The notes beneath the pieces were generated by a model that had not been told where the DNA came from, did no database searches, and saw only the letters and a program-made list of their open reading frames with translations. A program made the position numbers and the translations under genes. From positions 992,001 to 1,056,000 of the forward strand of contig NC_135141.1 in the NCBI RefSeq assembly GCF_051014445.1: a DNA stretch of 64,000 nt, in the 5' to 3' direction. This DNA comes from Colletes latitarsis. Taxonomy: Eukaryota > Arthropoda > Insecta > Hymenoptera > Colletidae. Shown here one piece after another: positions 11,984-25,160 of this stretch. Within the stretch, counting starts at the first letter, position 1, and each line of letters begins with the position of its first letter.

Positions 11984-13003
11984 GCATAACCCAGACCTAA
12001 CCCAAACCTAACCGGTGATATCCTCTAAAATATTGATCGAAACTAGGTTTAATTGACTGTTTCACTGTGGTACCACATCACTACGTGATTGAAACTGGAA
12101 AAACCCCAGGATCTGGCCAACAAGAATGCGAAGAAGGCAAAATCATGAGCCAGATGCGGGCATAAGCCAGACCTAACCCAGACCTAACCGGTTTTATCCT
12201 CTAAAATATTCATCGAAACCAGCTTTAATTGACTGTTTCAATGTGGTACAACATTACTACGTGATTCAAACCCGATGAAACCCAGGATCTGGCCAACAAG
12301 TATGCGAGGAAGGCAAAATCATGAGCCAGATGCGTGCATAACCCAGACCTAATCCAGACCTAACCGGTTTTATCCTGTAAAATATTGATCGAAACCAGCT
12401 TTAATTGACTCTTTCAATGTGGTCCAACATCACTACGTGATTGAAACTGGAAAAACCCCAGGATCTGGCCAACAAGAATGCGAAGAAGGCAAAATCATGA
12501 GCGAGATGCGGGCATAACCCAGACCTAACCCAAACCTAACCGGTGATATCCTCTAAAATATTGATCGAAACTAGGTTTAATTGACTGTTTCACTGTGGTA
12601 CCACATCACTACGTGATTGAAACTGGAAAAACCCCAGGATCTGGCCAACAAGAATGCGAAGAAGGCAAAATCATGAGCCAGATGCGGGCATAAGCCAGAC
12701 CTAACCCAGACCTAACCGGTTTTATCCTCTAAAATATTCATCGAAACCAGCTTTAATTGACTGTTTCAATGTGGTACAACATTACTACGTGATTCAAACC
12801 CGATGAAACCCAGGATCTGGCCAACAAGTATGCGAGGAAGGCAAAATCATGAGCCAGATGCGGGCATAACACGGACCTAACCCAGACCTAACCGGTGTGA
12901 TCCTCTATAATATTGATCGAAACCAGGTTTAATTTTCTGTTACAGTGTGGTACCACATTACTACGTGATTCAAATCATAGAAAACCTAGGATCTGGCCAA
13001 CAA
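11984..13003. repeat. HOR unit, 1,584 bp, incomplete copy 2
   Basis: This continues the 1,584-bp periodicity until about 13,003, where AACAAGTATGCGAAG replaces AACAAGAATGCGGAAAAGG. Its last part, from 12,503, is itself the first copy of a 704-bp duplication, so two repeat periods overlap here. The same subfamily reappears at 41,860-43,200 and 47,470-48,390. Confidence 0.78.
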
Positions 13004-13206
13004 GTATGCGAAGAAGGCAAAATCATGAGCCAGATGCGTGCATAACCCAGACCTAATTCAGACCTAACCGGTTTTATCCTGTAAAATATTGATCGAAACC
13101 AGCTTCAATTGACTCTTTCAATGTGGTTCAAAATTACTACGTTATTCAAATTCGAGAAAACCCAGGATCTGGCCAACTAGTATGCAAAGAAGGCAAAATC
13201 ATGAGC
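12503..13206. repeat. 704-bp tandem duplication, copy 1 (4 monomers)
   Basis: Offset of exactly 704 bp, 4 x 176. The copies share private substitutions: CCTAATTCAGACC at about 13,053 and 13,757, AGCTTCAATTG, AAAATTACTACGTTATTC, and CCAACTAGTATGC at about 13,173 and 13,877. The one internal difference I noticed is TTGATCGAAACT against TTGAACGAAACT. Confidence 0.88.
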
Positions 13207-13910
13207 GAGATGCGGGCATAACCCAGACCTAACCCAAACCTAACCGGTGATATCCTCTAAAATATTGAACGAAACTAGGTTTAATTGACTGTTTCACTGT
13301 GGTACCACATCACTACGTGATTGAAACTGGAAAAACCCCAGGATCTGGCCAACAAGAATGCGAAGAAGGCAAAATCATGAGCCAGATGCGGGCATAAGCC
13401 AGACCTAACCCAGACCTAACCGGTTTTATCCTCTAAAATATTCATCGAAACCAGCTTTAATTGACTGTTTCAATGTGGTACAACATTACTACGTGATTCA
13501 AACCCGATGAAACCCAGGATCTGGCCAACAAGTATGCGAGGAAGGCAAAATCATGAGCCAGATGCGGGCATAACACGGACCTAACCCAGACCTAACCGGT
13601 GTGATCCTCTATAATATTGATCGAAACCAGGTTTAATTTTCTGTTACAGTGTGGTACCACATTACTACGTGATTCAAATCATAGAAAACCTAGGATCTGG
13701 CCAACAAGTATGCGAAGAAGGCAAAATCATGAGCCAGATGCGTGCATAACCCAGACCTAATTCAGACCTAACCGGTTTTATCCTGTAAAATATTGATCGA
13801 AACCAGCTTCAATTGACTCTTTCAATGTGGTTCAAAATTACTACGTTATTCAAATTCGAGAAAACCCAGGATCTGGCCAACTAGTATGCAAAGAAGGCAA
13901 AATCATGAGC
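13207..13910. repeat. 704-bp tandem duplication, copy 2
   Basis: Second copy, ending at the G/C difference at 13,207/13,911 (GAGCGAG against GAGCCAG). The next monomer changes to the HindIII-bearing type (ATACCAAGCTTAGTGG at about 13,976) and the array then enters the block shared with 43 kb. Confidence 0.87.
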
Positions 13911-14129
13911 CAGATGCGGGCATAACCCAGACCTAACCCAGACCTAACCGGTGTCATCCTTTAAAATATTAATCGATACCAAGCTTAGTGGACTGTTTCA
14001 GTGTGGTACCACATGACTACGTAACTCAAACACGAAAAAACCCAGGATCTGGCCAACAAATATACTAAGAAGTCAAAATCATGAGCGAGATGCGGGTATA
14101 ACCCAGACCTAACCCAAACCTAACCGGTG

Positions 14130-16147
14130 TTACCCTCTAAAATATTGATCGAAACTAGGTTTAATTGACTGTTTCACTGTGGTACCGCATTACTACGTGA
14201 TTCAAACCGGATGAAACCCAGGATCTCGCCAACAAGTATGCGAAGAAGGCAAAATCATGAGTCAGATGCGGGCATAACCCGAACCTAACCCAGACCTAAC
14301 CGGTTTTACCCTCTAAAATATTGATCGAAACCAAGTTTAATGGACTGTTTCAGTGTGGTAGCACATTACTACGTGACTCAAACCCGAAAAACCCAGGATC
14401 TGGCTAACAAGTATGCGAAGAAGGCATAATCATGAGCCAGATGCGGGCATAAGCCAGAGCTAACCCAGACCTAACCGGTTTTATCCTCTAAAATATTCAT
14501 CGAAACCAGCTTTAATTGACTGTTTCAATGTGGTACAACTTTACTACGTGTTTCAAACCCGATGAAACCCAGGATCTGGCCAACAAGTATGCAATGAAGG
14601 CAAGATCATGAGCCAGATGCTCGCATAACCCAGACCTAAACCAGACCTAACCGGTTTTATCCTCTAAAATATTGATCGAAACCAAGTTTAATGGACTGTT
14701 TCAGTGTGGTACCACATTACTACGTGCCTCAAACCACAGAAAACCTAGGATCTGTCCAACAAGTATGCGGAAAAGGTAAAATCATGAGCCAGATGCGGGC
14801 ATAACGCAGACCTAACCCAGACCTAACCGGTTTTATCTTCTAAAATGTGGATCGAAACCGGCTTTAATTGACTGTTTCAGTGTGGTACCACATTACTACG
14901 TGACTCAAACCCGAAAAAACCCAGGTTCTGGCCAACATGTATGCGAAGAAGGCAAAATCATGAGCCAGATGTGGGCATAAGCCAGACCTAACCCAGACCT
15001 AACCGAATTTATCCTCTAAAATATTGATCGAAACCAGGTTTTATTGACTGCTACTGTGTGGTACCACATTACTACGTGATTCAAACCCGAAAAAACACAG
15101 GATCTGGCCAACAAGTATGCGAAGAAGGCATAATCATGAGCCAGATGCGGGCATAAGCCAGACCTAACCCAGACCTAACCGGTTTTATCCTCTAAAATAT
15201 TCATCGAAACCAGCTTTAATTGACTGTTTCAATGTGGTACAACATTACTACGTGTTTCAAACCCGATGAAACCCAGGATCTGGCCAACAAGTATGCAATG
15301 AAGGCAAGATCATGAGCCAGATGCGCGCATAACCCAGACCTAAACCAGACCCAACCGGTGTCATCCTGTAAAATATTGACCGAAACCAAGATTAATGGAC
15401 TGTTTCAGTGTGGTACCACATTACTACATGACTCAAACACGAAAAAACCCAGGATCTGGCCAACAAGTATGCGAAGAAGGCAAAATCATGAGCCAGATGC
15501 GGGCATAACCCAGACCTAACCCAGACCTAACCGGTGTCATCCTCTAAAATATTGGTCGAAACCAGGTTTTATTGACTGTTACTGTGTGGTACCACATTAC
15601 TACGTGATTCAAATCCGACAAAACCCAGGATCTGGCCAACAAGTATGCAAAGAAGGCAAAATCAAGAGCCAGATGTGGGCATAACCCAGACCTAACCCAG
15701 ACCTGACCGGTTTTATCCTCTAAAATATTGATCGAAGCCAGGTTTAATCGACTGTTTCAATGTGGGACAACATTGCTACGTGATTCAAACCCGAAAAAAC
15801 CCAGGATGTAGCCAACAAGTATGCGAATAAGGCAAAATCATGAGCCAGATGCGGGCATAAGCCAGACCTAACCAGTTTTATCCTCTAAAATATTGATCGA
15901 AACCAGCTTTAATTGACTGTTTCAGTGTGGAACCACATTACTACGTGACTCAAACCCGAAAAAAACCGGGTTCTGGCCAACAAGTATGCGAAGAAGGCAA
16001 AATCATGAGCCAGATGTAGGCATAACCCAGACCTAACCCAGACCTAACCGGTCTTATCCTCTAAAATATTGATCGAAACCATGTTTAATCGACTGTTTCA
16101 ATGTGGGACAACATTACTACGTGATTCAAACCCGAAAAAACCCAGGA
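14130..16147. repeat. Block shared with 43,214-45,231 (29,084 bp away)
   Basis: GTAGCACATTACTACG at 14,358 and 43,442, and the short-monomer tract at 15,861 and 44,945, both give an offset of 29,084 bp, which is 166 x 176 - 12 x 11. Both copies carry the same A5 instead of A6 tract (near 14,392 and 43,472) and GATCTGGCTAACAAG. The match ends at GGATGTAGCC against GGACGTAGTC. The 15,677-16,147 part is also the start of the first type A unit. Between these two copies lies the homogenised core. Confidence 0.85.
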
Positions 16148-17601
16148 TGTAGCCAACAAGTATGCGAAGAAGGCAAAATCATGAGCCAGATGCGGGCATA
16201 ACCCAGACCTAACTCAGACCTAACCGGTTTTATCCTCTAAAATATTGATCGAAACCATGTTTAATCGACTGTTTCAATGTGGGACAACATTGCTACGTGA
16301 TTCAAACCCGAAAAAACCCAGGATCTGGCCAACATGTATGCGAAGAAGGCAAAATCATGAGCCAGATGTGGGCATAACCCAGACCTAACCGAGACCTAAC
16401 CGGTCTTATCCTCTAAAATATTGATCGAAACCATGTTTAATCGACTGTTTCAATGTGGGACAACATTACTACGTGATTCAAACCCGAAAAAACCCAGGAT
16501 GTAGCCAACAAGTATGCGAAGAAGGCAAAATCATGAGCCAGATGCGGGCATAACGCAGACCTAACCCAGACCTAACCGGTTTTATCTTCTAAAATGTGGA
16601 TCGAAACCAGCTTTAATTGACTGTTTCAGTGTGGTACCACATTACTACGTGACTCAAACCCGAAAAAACCCAGGTTCTGGCCAACATGTATGCGAAGAAG
16701 GCAAAATCATGAGCCAGATGTGGGCATAAGCCAGACCTAACCCAGACCTAACCGAATTTATCCTCTAAAATATTGATCGAAACCAGGTTTTATTGACTGC
16801 TACTGTGTGGTACCACATTACTACGTGATTCAAACCCGAAAAAACACAGGATCTGGCCAACAAGTATGCGAAGAAGGCATAATCATGAGCCAGATGCGGG
16901 CATAAGCCAGACCTAACCCAGACCTAACCGGTTTTATCCTCTAAAATATTCATCGAAACCAGCTTTAATTGACTGTTTCAATGTGGTACAACATTACTAC
17001 GTGTTTCAAACCCGATGAAACCCAGGATCTGGCCAACAAGTATGCAATGAAGGCAAGATCATGAGCCAGATGCGCGCATAACCCAGACCTAAACCAGACC
17101 CAACCGGTGTCATCCTGTAAAATATTGACCGAAACCAAGTTTAATGGACTGTTTCAGTGTGGTACCACATTACTACGTGATTCAAACCCGAAAAAACCCA
17201 GGATCTGGCCAACATGTATGCGAAGAAGGCAAAATCATGAGCCAGATGTGGGCATAACGCAGACCTAACCCAGACCTAACCGGTTTTATCTTCTAAAATG
17301 TGGATCGAAACCAGCTTTAATTGACTGTTTCAGTGTGGTACCACATTACTACGTGACTCAAACCCGAAAAAACCCAGGTTCTGGCCAACATGTATGCGAA
17401 GAAGGCAAAATCATGAGCCAGATGTGGGCATAAGCCAGACCTAACCCAGACCTAACCGAATTTATCCTCTAAAATATTGATCGAAACCAGGTTTTATTGA
17501 CTGCTACTGTGTGGTACCACATTACTACGTGATTCAAACCCGAAAAAACACAGGATCTGGCCAACAAGTATGCGAAGAAGGCATAATCATGAGCCAGATG
17601 C
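15677..17601. repeat. Type A HOR unit, 1,925 bp, copy 1 (11 monomers, one short)
   Basis: The offset of 1,925 bp equals 11 x 176 - 11. The boundary was set at the T/C difference at 15,676/17,601 (GATGTGGG against GATGCGGG). The unit carries its short monomer near 15,861 (CCTAACCAGTTTTATCC). Copy 1 has private changes: GATGTAGGCAT near 16,013 and TGTGGAACCACATT near 15,926. Its CCTAACCGAGACC at about 16,386 is shared with copy 2. Confidence 0.92.
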
Positions 17602-19526
17602 GGGCATAACCCAGACCTAACCCAGACCTAACCGGTTTTATCCTCTAAAATATTGATCGAAGCCAGGTTTAATCGACTGTTTCAATGTGGGACAACATTA
17701 CTACGTGATTCAAACCCGAAAAAACCCAGGATGTAGCCAACAAGAATGCGAATAAGGCAAAATCATGAGCCAGATGCGGGCATAAGCCAGACCTAACCAG
17801 TTTTATCCTCTAAAATATTGATCGAAACCAGCTTTAATTGACTGTTTCAGTGTGGTACCACATTACTACGTGACTCAAACCCGAAAAAAACCGGGTTCTG
17901 GCCAACAAGTATGCGAAGAAGGCAAAATCATGAGCCAGATGTGGGCATAACCCAGACCTAACCCAGACCTAACCGGTCTTATCCTCTAAAATATTGATCG
18001 AAACCATGTTTAATCGACTGTTTCAATGTGGGACAACATTACTACGTGATTCAAAGCCGAAAAAACCCAGGATGTAGCCAACATGTATGCGAAGAAGGCA
18101 AAATCATGAGCCAGATGCGGGCATAACCCAGACCTAACTCAGACCTAACCGGTTTTATCCTCTAAAATATTGATCGAAACCATGTTTAATCGACTGTTTC
18201 AATGTGGGACAACATTGCTACGTGATTCAAACCCGAAAAAACCCAGGATCTGGCCAACATGTATGCGAAGAAGGCAAAATCATGAGCCAGATGTGGGCAT
18301 AACCCAGACCTAACCGAGACCTAACCGGTCTTATCCTCTAAAATATTGATCGAAACCATGTTTAATCGACTGTTTCAATGTGGGACAACATTACTACGTG
18401 ATTCAAACCCGAAAAAACCCAGGATGTAGCCAACAAGTATGCGAAGAAGGCAAAATCATGAGCCAGATGCGGGCATAACGCAGACCTAACCCAGACCTAA
18501 CCGGTTTTATCTTCTAAAATGTGGATCGAAACCAGCTTTAATTGACTGTTTCAGTGTGGTACCACATTACTACGTGACTCAAACCCGAAAAAACCCAGGT
18601 TCTGGCCAACATGTATGCGAAGAAGGCAAAATCATGAGCCAGATGTGGGCATAAGCCAGACCTAACCCAGACCTAACCGAATTTATCCTCTAAAATATTG
18701 ATCGAAACCAGGTTTTATTGACTGCTACTGTGTGGTACCACATTACTACGTGATTCAAACCCGAAAAAACACAGGATCTGGCCAACAAGTATGCGAAGAA
18801 GGCATAATCATGAGCCAGATGCGGGCATAAGCCAGACCTAACCCAGACCTAACCGGTTTTATCCTCTAAAATATTCATCGAAACCAGCTTTAATTGACTG
18901 TTTCAATGTGGTACAACATTACTACGTGTTTCAAACCCGATGAAACCCAGGATCTGGCCAACAAGTATGCAATGAAGGCAAGATCATGAGCCAGATGCGC
19001 GCATAACCCAGACCTAAACCAGACCCAACCGGTGTCATCCTGTAAAATATTGACCGAAACCAAGTTTAATGGACTGTTTCAGTGTGGTACCACATTACTA
19101 CGTGATTCAAACCCGAAAAAACCCAGGATCTGGCCAACATGTATGCGAAGAAGGCAAAATCATGAGCCAGATGTGGGCATAACGCAGACCTAACCCAGAC
19201 CTAACCGGTTTTATCTTCTAAAATGTGGATCGAAACCAGCTTTAATTGACTGTTTCAGTGTGGTACCACATTACTACGTGACTCAAACCCGAAAAAACCC
19301 AGGTTCTGGCCAACATGTATGCGAAGAAGGCAAAATCATGAGCCAGATGTGGGCATAAGCCAGACCTAACCCAGACCTAACCGAATTTATCCTCTAAAAT
19401 ATTGATCGAAACCAGGTTTTATTGACTGCTACTGTGTGGTACCACATTACTACGTGATTCAAACCCGAAAAAACACAGGATCTGGCCAACAAGTATGCGA
19501 AGAAGGCATAATCATGAGCCAGATGC
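17602..19526. repeat. Type A HOR unit, copy 2
   Basis: This shares CCTAACCGAGACC (18,311) with copy 1. With copy 3 it shares AACAAGAATGCGAATAAGG (about 17,738 and 19,664), ATTCAAAGCCG (about 18,050 and 19,975) and AGCCAACATGTATGCG. Copies 2 and 3 therefore share a more recent parent with each other than with copy 1 at these sites. The short monomer is near 17,787. Confidence 0.92.
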
Positions 19527-21025
19527 GGGCATAACCCAGACCTAACCCAGACCTAACCGGTTTTATCCTCTAAAATATTGATCGAAGCCAGGTTTAATCG
19601 ACTGTTTCAATGTGGGACAACATTACTACGTGATTCAAACCCGAAAAAACCCAGGATGTAGCCAACAAGAATGCGAATAAGGCAAAATCATGAGCCAGAT
19701 GCGGGCATAAGCCAGACCTAACCAGTTTTATCCTCTAAAATATTGATCGAAACCAGCTTTAATTGACTGTTTCAGTGTGGTACCACATTACTACGTGACT
19801 CAAACCCGAAAAAAACCGGGTTCTGGCCAACAAGTATGCGAAGAAGGCAAAATCATGAGCCAGATGTGGGCATAACCCAGACCTAACCCAGACCTAACCG
19901 GTCTTATCCTCTAAAATATTGATCGAAACCATGTTTAATCGACTGTTTCAATGTGGGACAACATTACTACGTGATTCAAAGCCGAAAAAACCCAGGATGT
20001 AGCCAACATGTATGCGAAGAAGGCAAAATCATGAGCCAGATGCGGGCATAACCCAGACCTAACTCAGACCTAACCGGTTTTATCCTCTAAAATATTGATC
20101 GAAACCATGTTTAATCGACTGTTTCAATGTGGGACAACATTGCTACGTGATTCAAACCCGAAAAAACCCAGGATCTGGCCAACATGTATGCGAAGAAGGC
20201 AAAATCATGAGCCAGATGTGGGCATAACCCAGACCTAACCCAGACCTAACCGGTCTTATCCTCTAAAATATTGATCGAAACCATGTTTAATCGACTGTTT
20301 CAATGTGGGACAACATTACTACGTGATTCAAACCCGAAAAAACCCAGGATGTAGCCAACAAGTATGCGAAGAAGGCAAAATCATGAGCCAGATGCGGGCA
20401 TAACGCAGACCTAACCCAGACCTAACCGGTTTTATCTTCTAAAATGTGGATCGAAACCAGCTTTAATTGACTGTTTCAGTGTGGTACCACATTACTACGT
20501 GACTCAAACCCGAAAAAACCCAGGTTCTGGCCAACATGTATGCGAAGAAGGCAAAATCATGAGCCAGATGTGGGCATAAGCCAGACCTAACCCAGACCTA
20601 ACCGAATTTATCCTCTAAAATATTGATCGAAACCAGGTTTTATTGACTGCTACTGTGTGGTACCACATTACTACGTGATTCAAACCCGAAAAAACACAGG
20701 ATCTGGCCAACAAGTATGCGAAGAAGGCATAATCATGAGCCAGATGCGGGCATAAGCCAGACCTAACCCAGACCTAACCGGTTTTATCCTCTAAAATATT
20801 CATCGAAACCAGCTTTAATTGACTGTTTCAATGTGGTACAACATTACTACGTGTTTCAAACCCGATGAAACCCAGGATCTGGCCAACAAGTATGCAATGA
20901 AGGCAAGATCATGAGCCAGATGCGCGCATAACCCAGACCTAAACCAGACCCAACCGGTGTCATCCTGTAAAATATTGACCGAAACCAAGTTTAATGGACT
21001 GTTTCAGTGTGGTACCACATTACTA
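19527..21025. repeat. Type A HOR unit, incomplete copy 3
   Basis: This runs 1,499 bp in step with copy 2, then departs at 21,026, where TACTACATGACTC replaces TACTACGTGATTC. After this the array follows the 5.5-7.7-kb block and type B order. Its short monomer is near 19,712. The GACCGAAACC marker at 20,977, near its end, starts the series 20,977 / 25,531 / 30,096 / 32,725. Confidence 0.9.
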
Positions 21026-21439
21026 CATGACTCAAACACGAAAAAACCCAGGATCTGGCCAACAAGTATGCGAAGAAGGCAAAATCATGAGCCAGATGCG
21101 GGCATAACCCAGACCTAACCCAGACCTAACCGGTGTCATCCTCTAAAATATTGGTCGAAACCAGGTTTTATTGACTGTTACTGTGTGGTACCACATTACT
21201 ACGTGATTCAAATCCGACAAAACCCAGGATCTGGCCAACAAGTATGCAAAGAAGGCAAAATCAAGAGCCAGATGTGGGCATAACCCAGACCTAACCCAGA
21301 CCTAACCGGTTTTATCCTCTAAAATATTGATCGAAGCCAGGTTTAATCGACTGTTTCAATGTGGGACAACATTACTACGTGATTCAAACCCGAAAAAACC
21401 CTGGATGTAGCCAACAAGTATGCGAATAAGGCAAAATCA
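21026..21439. repeat. Transition between type A and type B units
   Basis: A little over two monomers, marked by ATGACTCAAACACG, AATCCGACAAAACCC and AATCAAGAGCCAG. The same passage is found near 6,120-6,540, 15,420-15,840, 25,570-25,990, 40,650-41,070 and 44,510-44,930. It links the GACCGAAACC monomer to the short monomer in the fuller, unrearranged order. Confidence 0.82.
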
Positions 21440-23364
21440 TGAGCCAGATGCGGGCATAAGCCAGACCTAACCAGTTTTATCCTCTAAAATATTGATCGAA
21501 ACCAGCTTTAATTGACTGTTTCAGTGTGGTACCACATTACTACGTGACTCAAACCCGAAAAAAACCGGGTTCTGGCCAACAAGTATGCGAAGAAGGCAAA
21601 ATCAAGAGCCAGATGTGGGCATAACCCAGACCTAACCCAGACCTAACCGGTCTTATCCTCTAAAATATTGATCGAAACCATGTTTAATCGACTGTTTCAA
21701 TGTGGGACAACATTACTACGTGATTCAAACCCGAAAAAACCCAGGATGTAGCCAACAAGTATGCGAAGAAGGCAAAATCATGAGCCAGATGCGGGCATAA
21801 CCCAGACCTAACTCAGACCTAACCGGTTTTATCCTCTAAAATATTGATCGAAACCATGTTTAATCGACTGTTTCGATGTGGGACAACATTGCTACGTGAT
21901 TCAAACCCGAAAAAACCCAGGATCTGGCCAACAAATATACTATGAAGTCAAAATCATGAGCGAGATGCGGGCATAACCCAGACCTAACCCAAACCTAACC
22001 GATTTTATCCTCTAAAATATTGATCGAAACCAGGTTTAGTGGACTGTTTCAGTGTGGTACCACATTACTACGTAACACAAACACGAAAAAACCCAGGATA
22101 TGGCCAACATGTATGCGAAGAAGGCAAAATCATGAGCCAGATGCGGGCATAACGCAGACCTAACCCAGACCTAACCGGTTTTATCCTCTAAAATGTGGAT
22201 CGAAACCAGCTTTAATTGACTGTTTCAGTGTGGTACCACATTACTACGTGACTCAATCCCGAAAAAAACCGGGTTCTGGCAAACAAATATGCGAAGAAGG
22301 CAAAATCATGAGCCAGATGTGGGCATAACCCAGACCTAACCCAGACCTAACCGGTTTTATCCTCTAAAATATTGATCGAAACCATGTTTAATCGACTGTT
22401 TCAATGTGGGACAACATTACTACGTGATTCAAACCCGAAAAGACCCAGGATGTAGTCAACAAGTATGCGAAGAAGGCAAAATCATGAGCCAGATGCGGGC
22501 ATAACCCAGACCTTACCCAGACCTAACCGGTGTCATCCTTTAAAATATTAATCGATACCAAGCTTAGTGGACTGTTTCAGTGTGGTACCACATGACTACG
22601 TAACTCAAACACGAAAAAACCCAGGATCTGGCCAACAAATATACTAAGAAGTCAAAATCATGAGCGAGATGCGGGTATAACCCAGACCTAACCCAAACCT
22701 AACCGGTGTTACCCTCTAAAATATTGATCGAAACTAGGTTTAATTGACTGTTTCACTGTGGTACCGCATTACTACGTGATTCAAACCGGATGAAACCCAG
22801 GATCTCGCCAACAAGTATGCGAAGAAGGCAAAATCATGAGTCAGATGCGGGCATAACCCGAACCTAACCCAGACCTAACCGGTTTTATCTTCTAAAATGT
22901 GGATCGAAACCAGCTTTAATTGACTGTTTCAGTGTGGTACCACATTACTACGTGACTCAAACCCGAAAAAACCCAGGTTCTGGCCAACATGTATGCGAAG
23001 AAGGCAAAATCATGAGCCAGATGTGGGCATAAGCCAGACCTAACCCAGACCTAACCGAATTTATCCTCTAAAATATTGATCGAAACCAGGTTTTATTGAC
23101 TGCTACTGTGTGGTACCACATTACTACGTGATTCAAACCCGAAAAAACACAGGATCTGGCCAACAAGTATGCGAAGAAGGCATAATCATGAGCCAGATGC
23201 GGGCCTAAGCCAGACCTAACCCAGACCTAACCGGTTTTATCCTCTAAAATATTCATCGAAACCAGCTTTAATTGACTGTTTCAATGTGGTACAACATTAC
23301 TACGTGTTTCAAACCCGATGAAACCCAGGATCTGGCCAACAAGTATGCAATGAAGGCAAGATCA
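21440..23364. repeat. Type B HOR unit, 1,925 bp, early copy
   Basis: GAGCCAG after the short-monomer A-tract is at 21,441 and again at 23,366, 1,925 bp on. The order of monomer types (short, CCGGGTTCTGG, GTAGCC, CAACAAATATACTATG, ATGGCCAACATG, CCGGGTTCTGGC, GTAGTC, HindIII type, CCGGATGAAACCC, AACCGAATTT, CGTGTTTC) is that of the four tandem copies at 32.8-40.5 kb. Type A and type B are both 11-mers but differ in composition. Confidence 0.88.
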
Positions 23365-25160
23365 TGAGCCAGATGCGGGCATAAGCCAGACCTAACCAGT
23401 TTTATCCTCTGAAATATTGATCGAAACCAGCTTTAATTGACTGTTTCAGTGTGGTACCACATTACTACGTGACTCAAACCCGAAAAAAACCGGGTTCTGG
23501 CCAACAAGTATGCGAAGAAGGCAAAATCAAGAGCCAGATGTGGGCATAACCCAGACCTAACCCAGACCTAACCGGTCTTATCCTCTAAAATATTGATCGA
23601 AACCATGTTTAATCGACTGTTTCAATGTGGGACAACATTATTACGTGATTCAAACCCGAAAAAACCCAGGATGTAGCCAACAAGTATGCGAAGAAGGCAA
23701 AATCATGAGCCAGATGCGGGCATAACCCAGACCTAACTCAAACCTAACCGGTTTTATCCTCTAAAATATTGATCGAAACCATGTTTAATCGACTGTTTCA
23801 ATGTGGGACAACATTGCTACGTGATTCAAACCCGAAAAAACCCAGGATCTGGCCAACAAATATACTATGAAGTCAAAATCATGAGCGAGATGCGGGCATA
23901 ACCCAGACCTAACCCAAACCTAACCGATTTTATCCTCTAAAATATTGATCGAAACCAGGTTTAGTGGACTGTTTCAGTGTGGTACCACATTACTACGTAA
24001 CACAAACACGAAAAAACCCAGGATATGGCCAACATGTATGCGAAGAAGGCAAAATCATGAGCCAGATGCGGGCATAACGCAGACCTAACCCAGACCTAAC
24101 CGGTTTTATGCTCTAAAATGTGGATCGAAACCAGCTTTAATTGACTGTTTCAGTGTGGTACCACATTACTACGTGACTCAATCCCGAAAAAAACCGGGTT
24201 CTGGCAAACAAATATGCGAAGAAGGCAAAATCATGAGCCAGATGTGGGCATAACCCAGACCTAACCCAGACCTAACCGGTTTTATCCTCTAAAATATTGA
24301 TCGAAACCATGTTTAATCGACTGTTTCAATGTGGGACAACATTACTACGTGATTCAAACCCGAAAAAACCCAGGATGTAGTCAACAAGTATGCGAAGAAG
24401 GCAAAATCATGAGCCAGATGCGGGCATAACCCAGACCTTACCCAGACCTAACCGGTGTCATCCTTTAAAATATTAATCGATACCAAGCTTAGTGGACTGT
24501 TTCAGTGTGGTACCACATGACTACGTAACTCAAACACGAAAAAACCCAGGATCTGGCCAACAAATATACTAAGAAGTCAAAATCATGAGCGAGATGCGGG
24601 TATAACCCAGACCTAACCCAAACCTAACCGGTCTTATCCTCTAAAATATTGATCGAAACCATGTTTAATCGACTGTTTCAATGTGGGACAACATTACTAC
24701 GTGATTCAAAGCCGAAAAAACCCAGGATGTAGCCAACATGTATGCGAAGAAGGCAAAATCATGAGCCAGATGCGGGCATAACCCAGACCTAACTCAGACC
24801 TAACCGGTTTTATCCTCTAAAATATTGATCGAAACCATGTTTAATCGACTGTTTCAATGTGGGACAACATTGCTACGTGATTCAAACCCGAAAAAACCCA
24901 GGATCTGGCCAACATGTATGCGAAGAAGGCAAAATCATGAGCCAGATGTGGGCATAACCCAGACCTAACCCAGACCTAACCGGTCTTATCCTCTAAAATA
25001 TTGATCGAAACCATGTTTAATCGACTGTTTCAATGTGGGACAACATTACTACGTGATTCAAACCCGAAAAAACCCAGGATGTAGCCAACAAGTATGCGAA
25101 GAAGGCAAAATCATGAGCCAGATGCGGGCATAACGCAGACCTAACCCAGATCTAACCGGT
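23365..25160. repeat. Partial type B unit switching to type A near 24,630
   Basis: The sequence follows type B up to CCCAAACCTAACCGG at about 24,617, then continues with TCTTATCC and type A order, including ATTCAAAGCCG near 24,708. The same B-to-A switch occurs at about 29,006 and 31,635, so the junction itself was copied. Near 25,150 (CCAGATCTAACCGG) one 176-bp monomer present at about 29,540-29,715 is missing. Confidence 0.8.
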
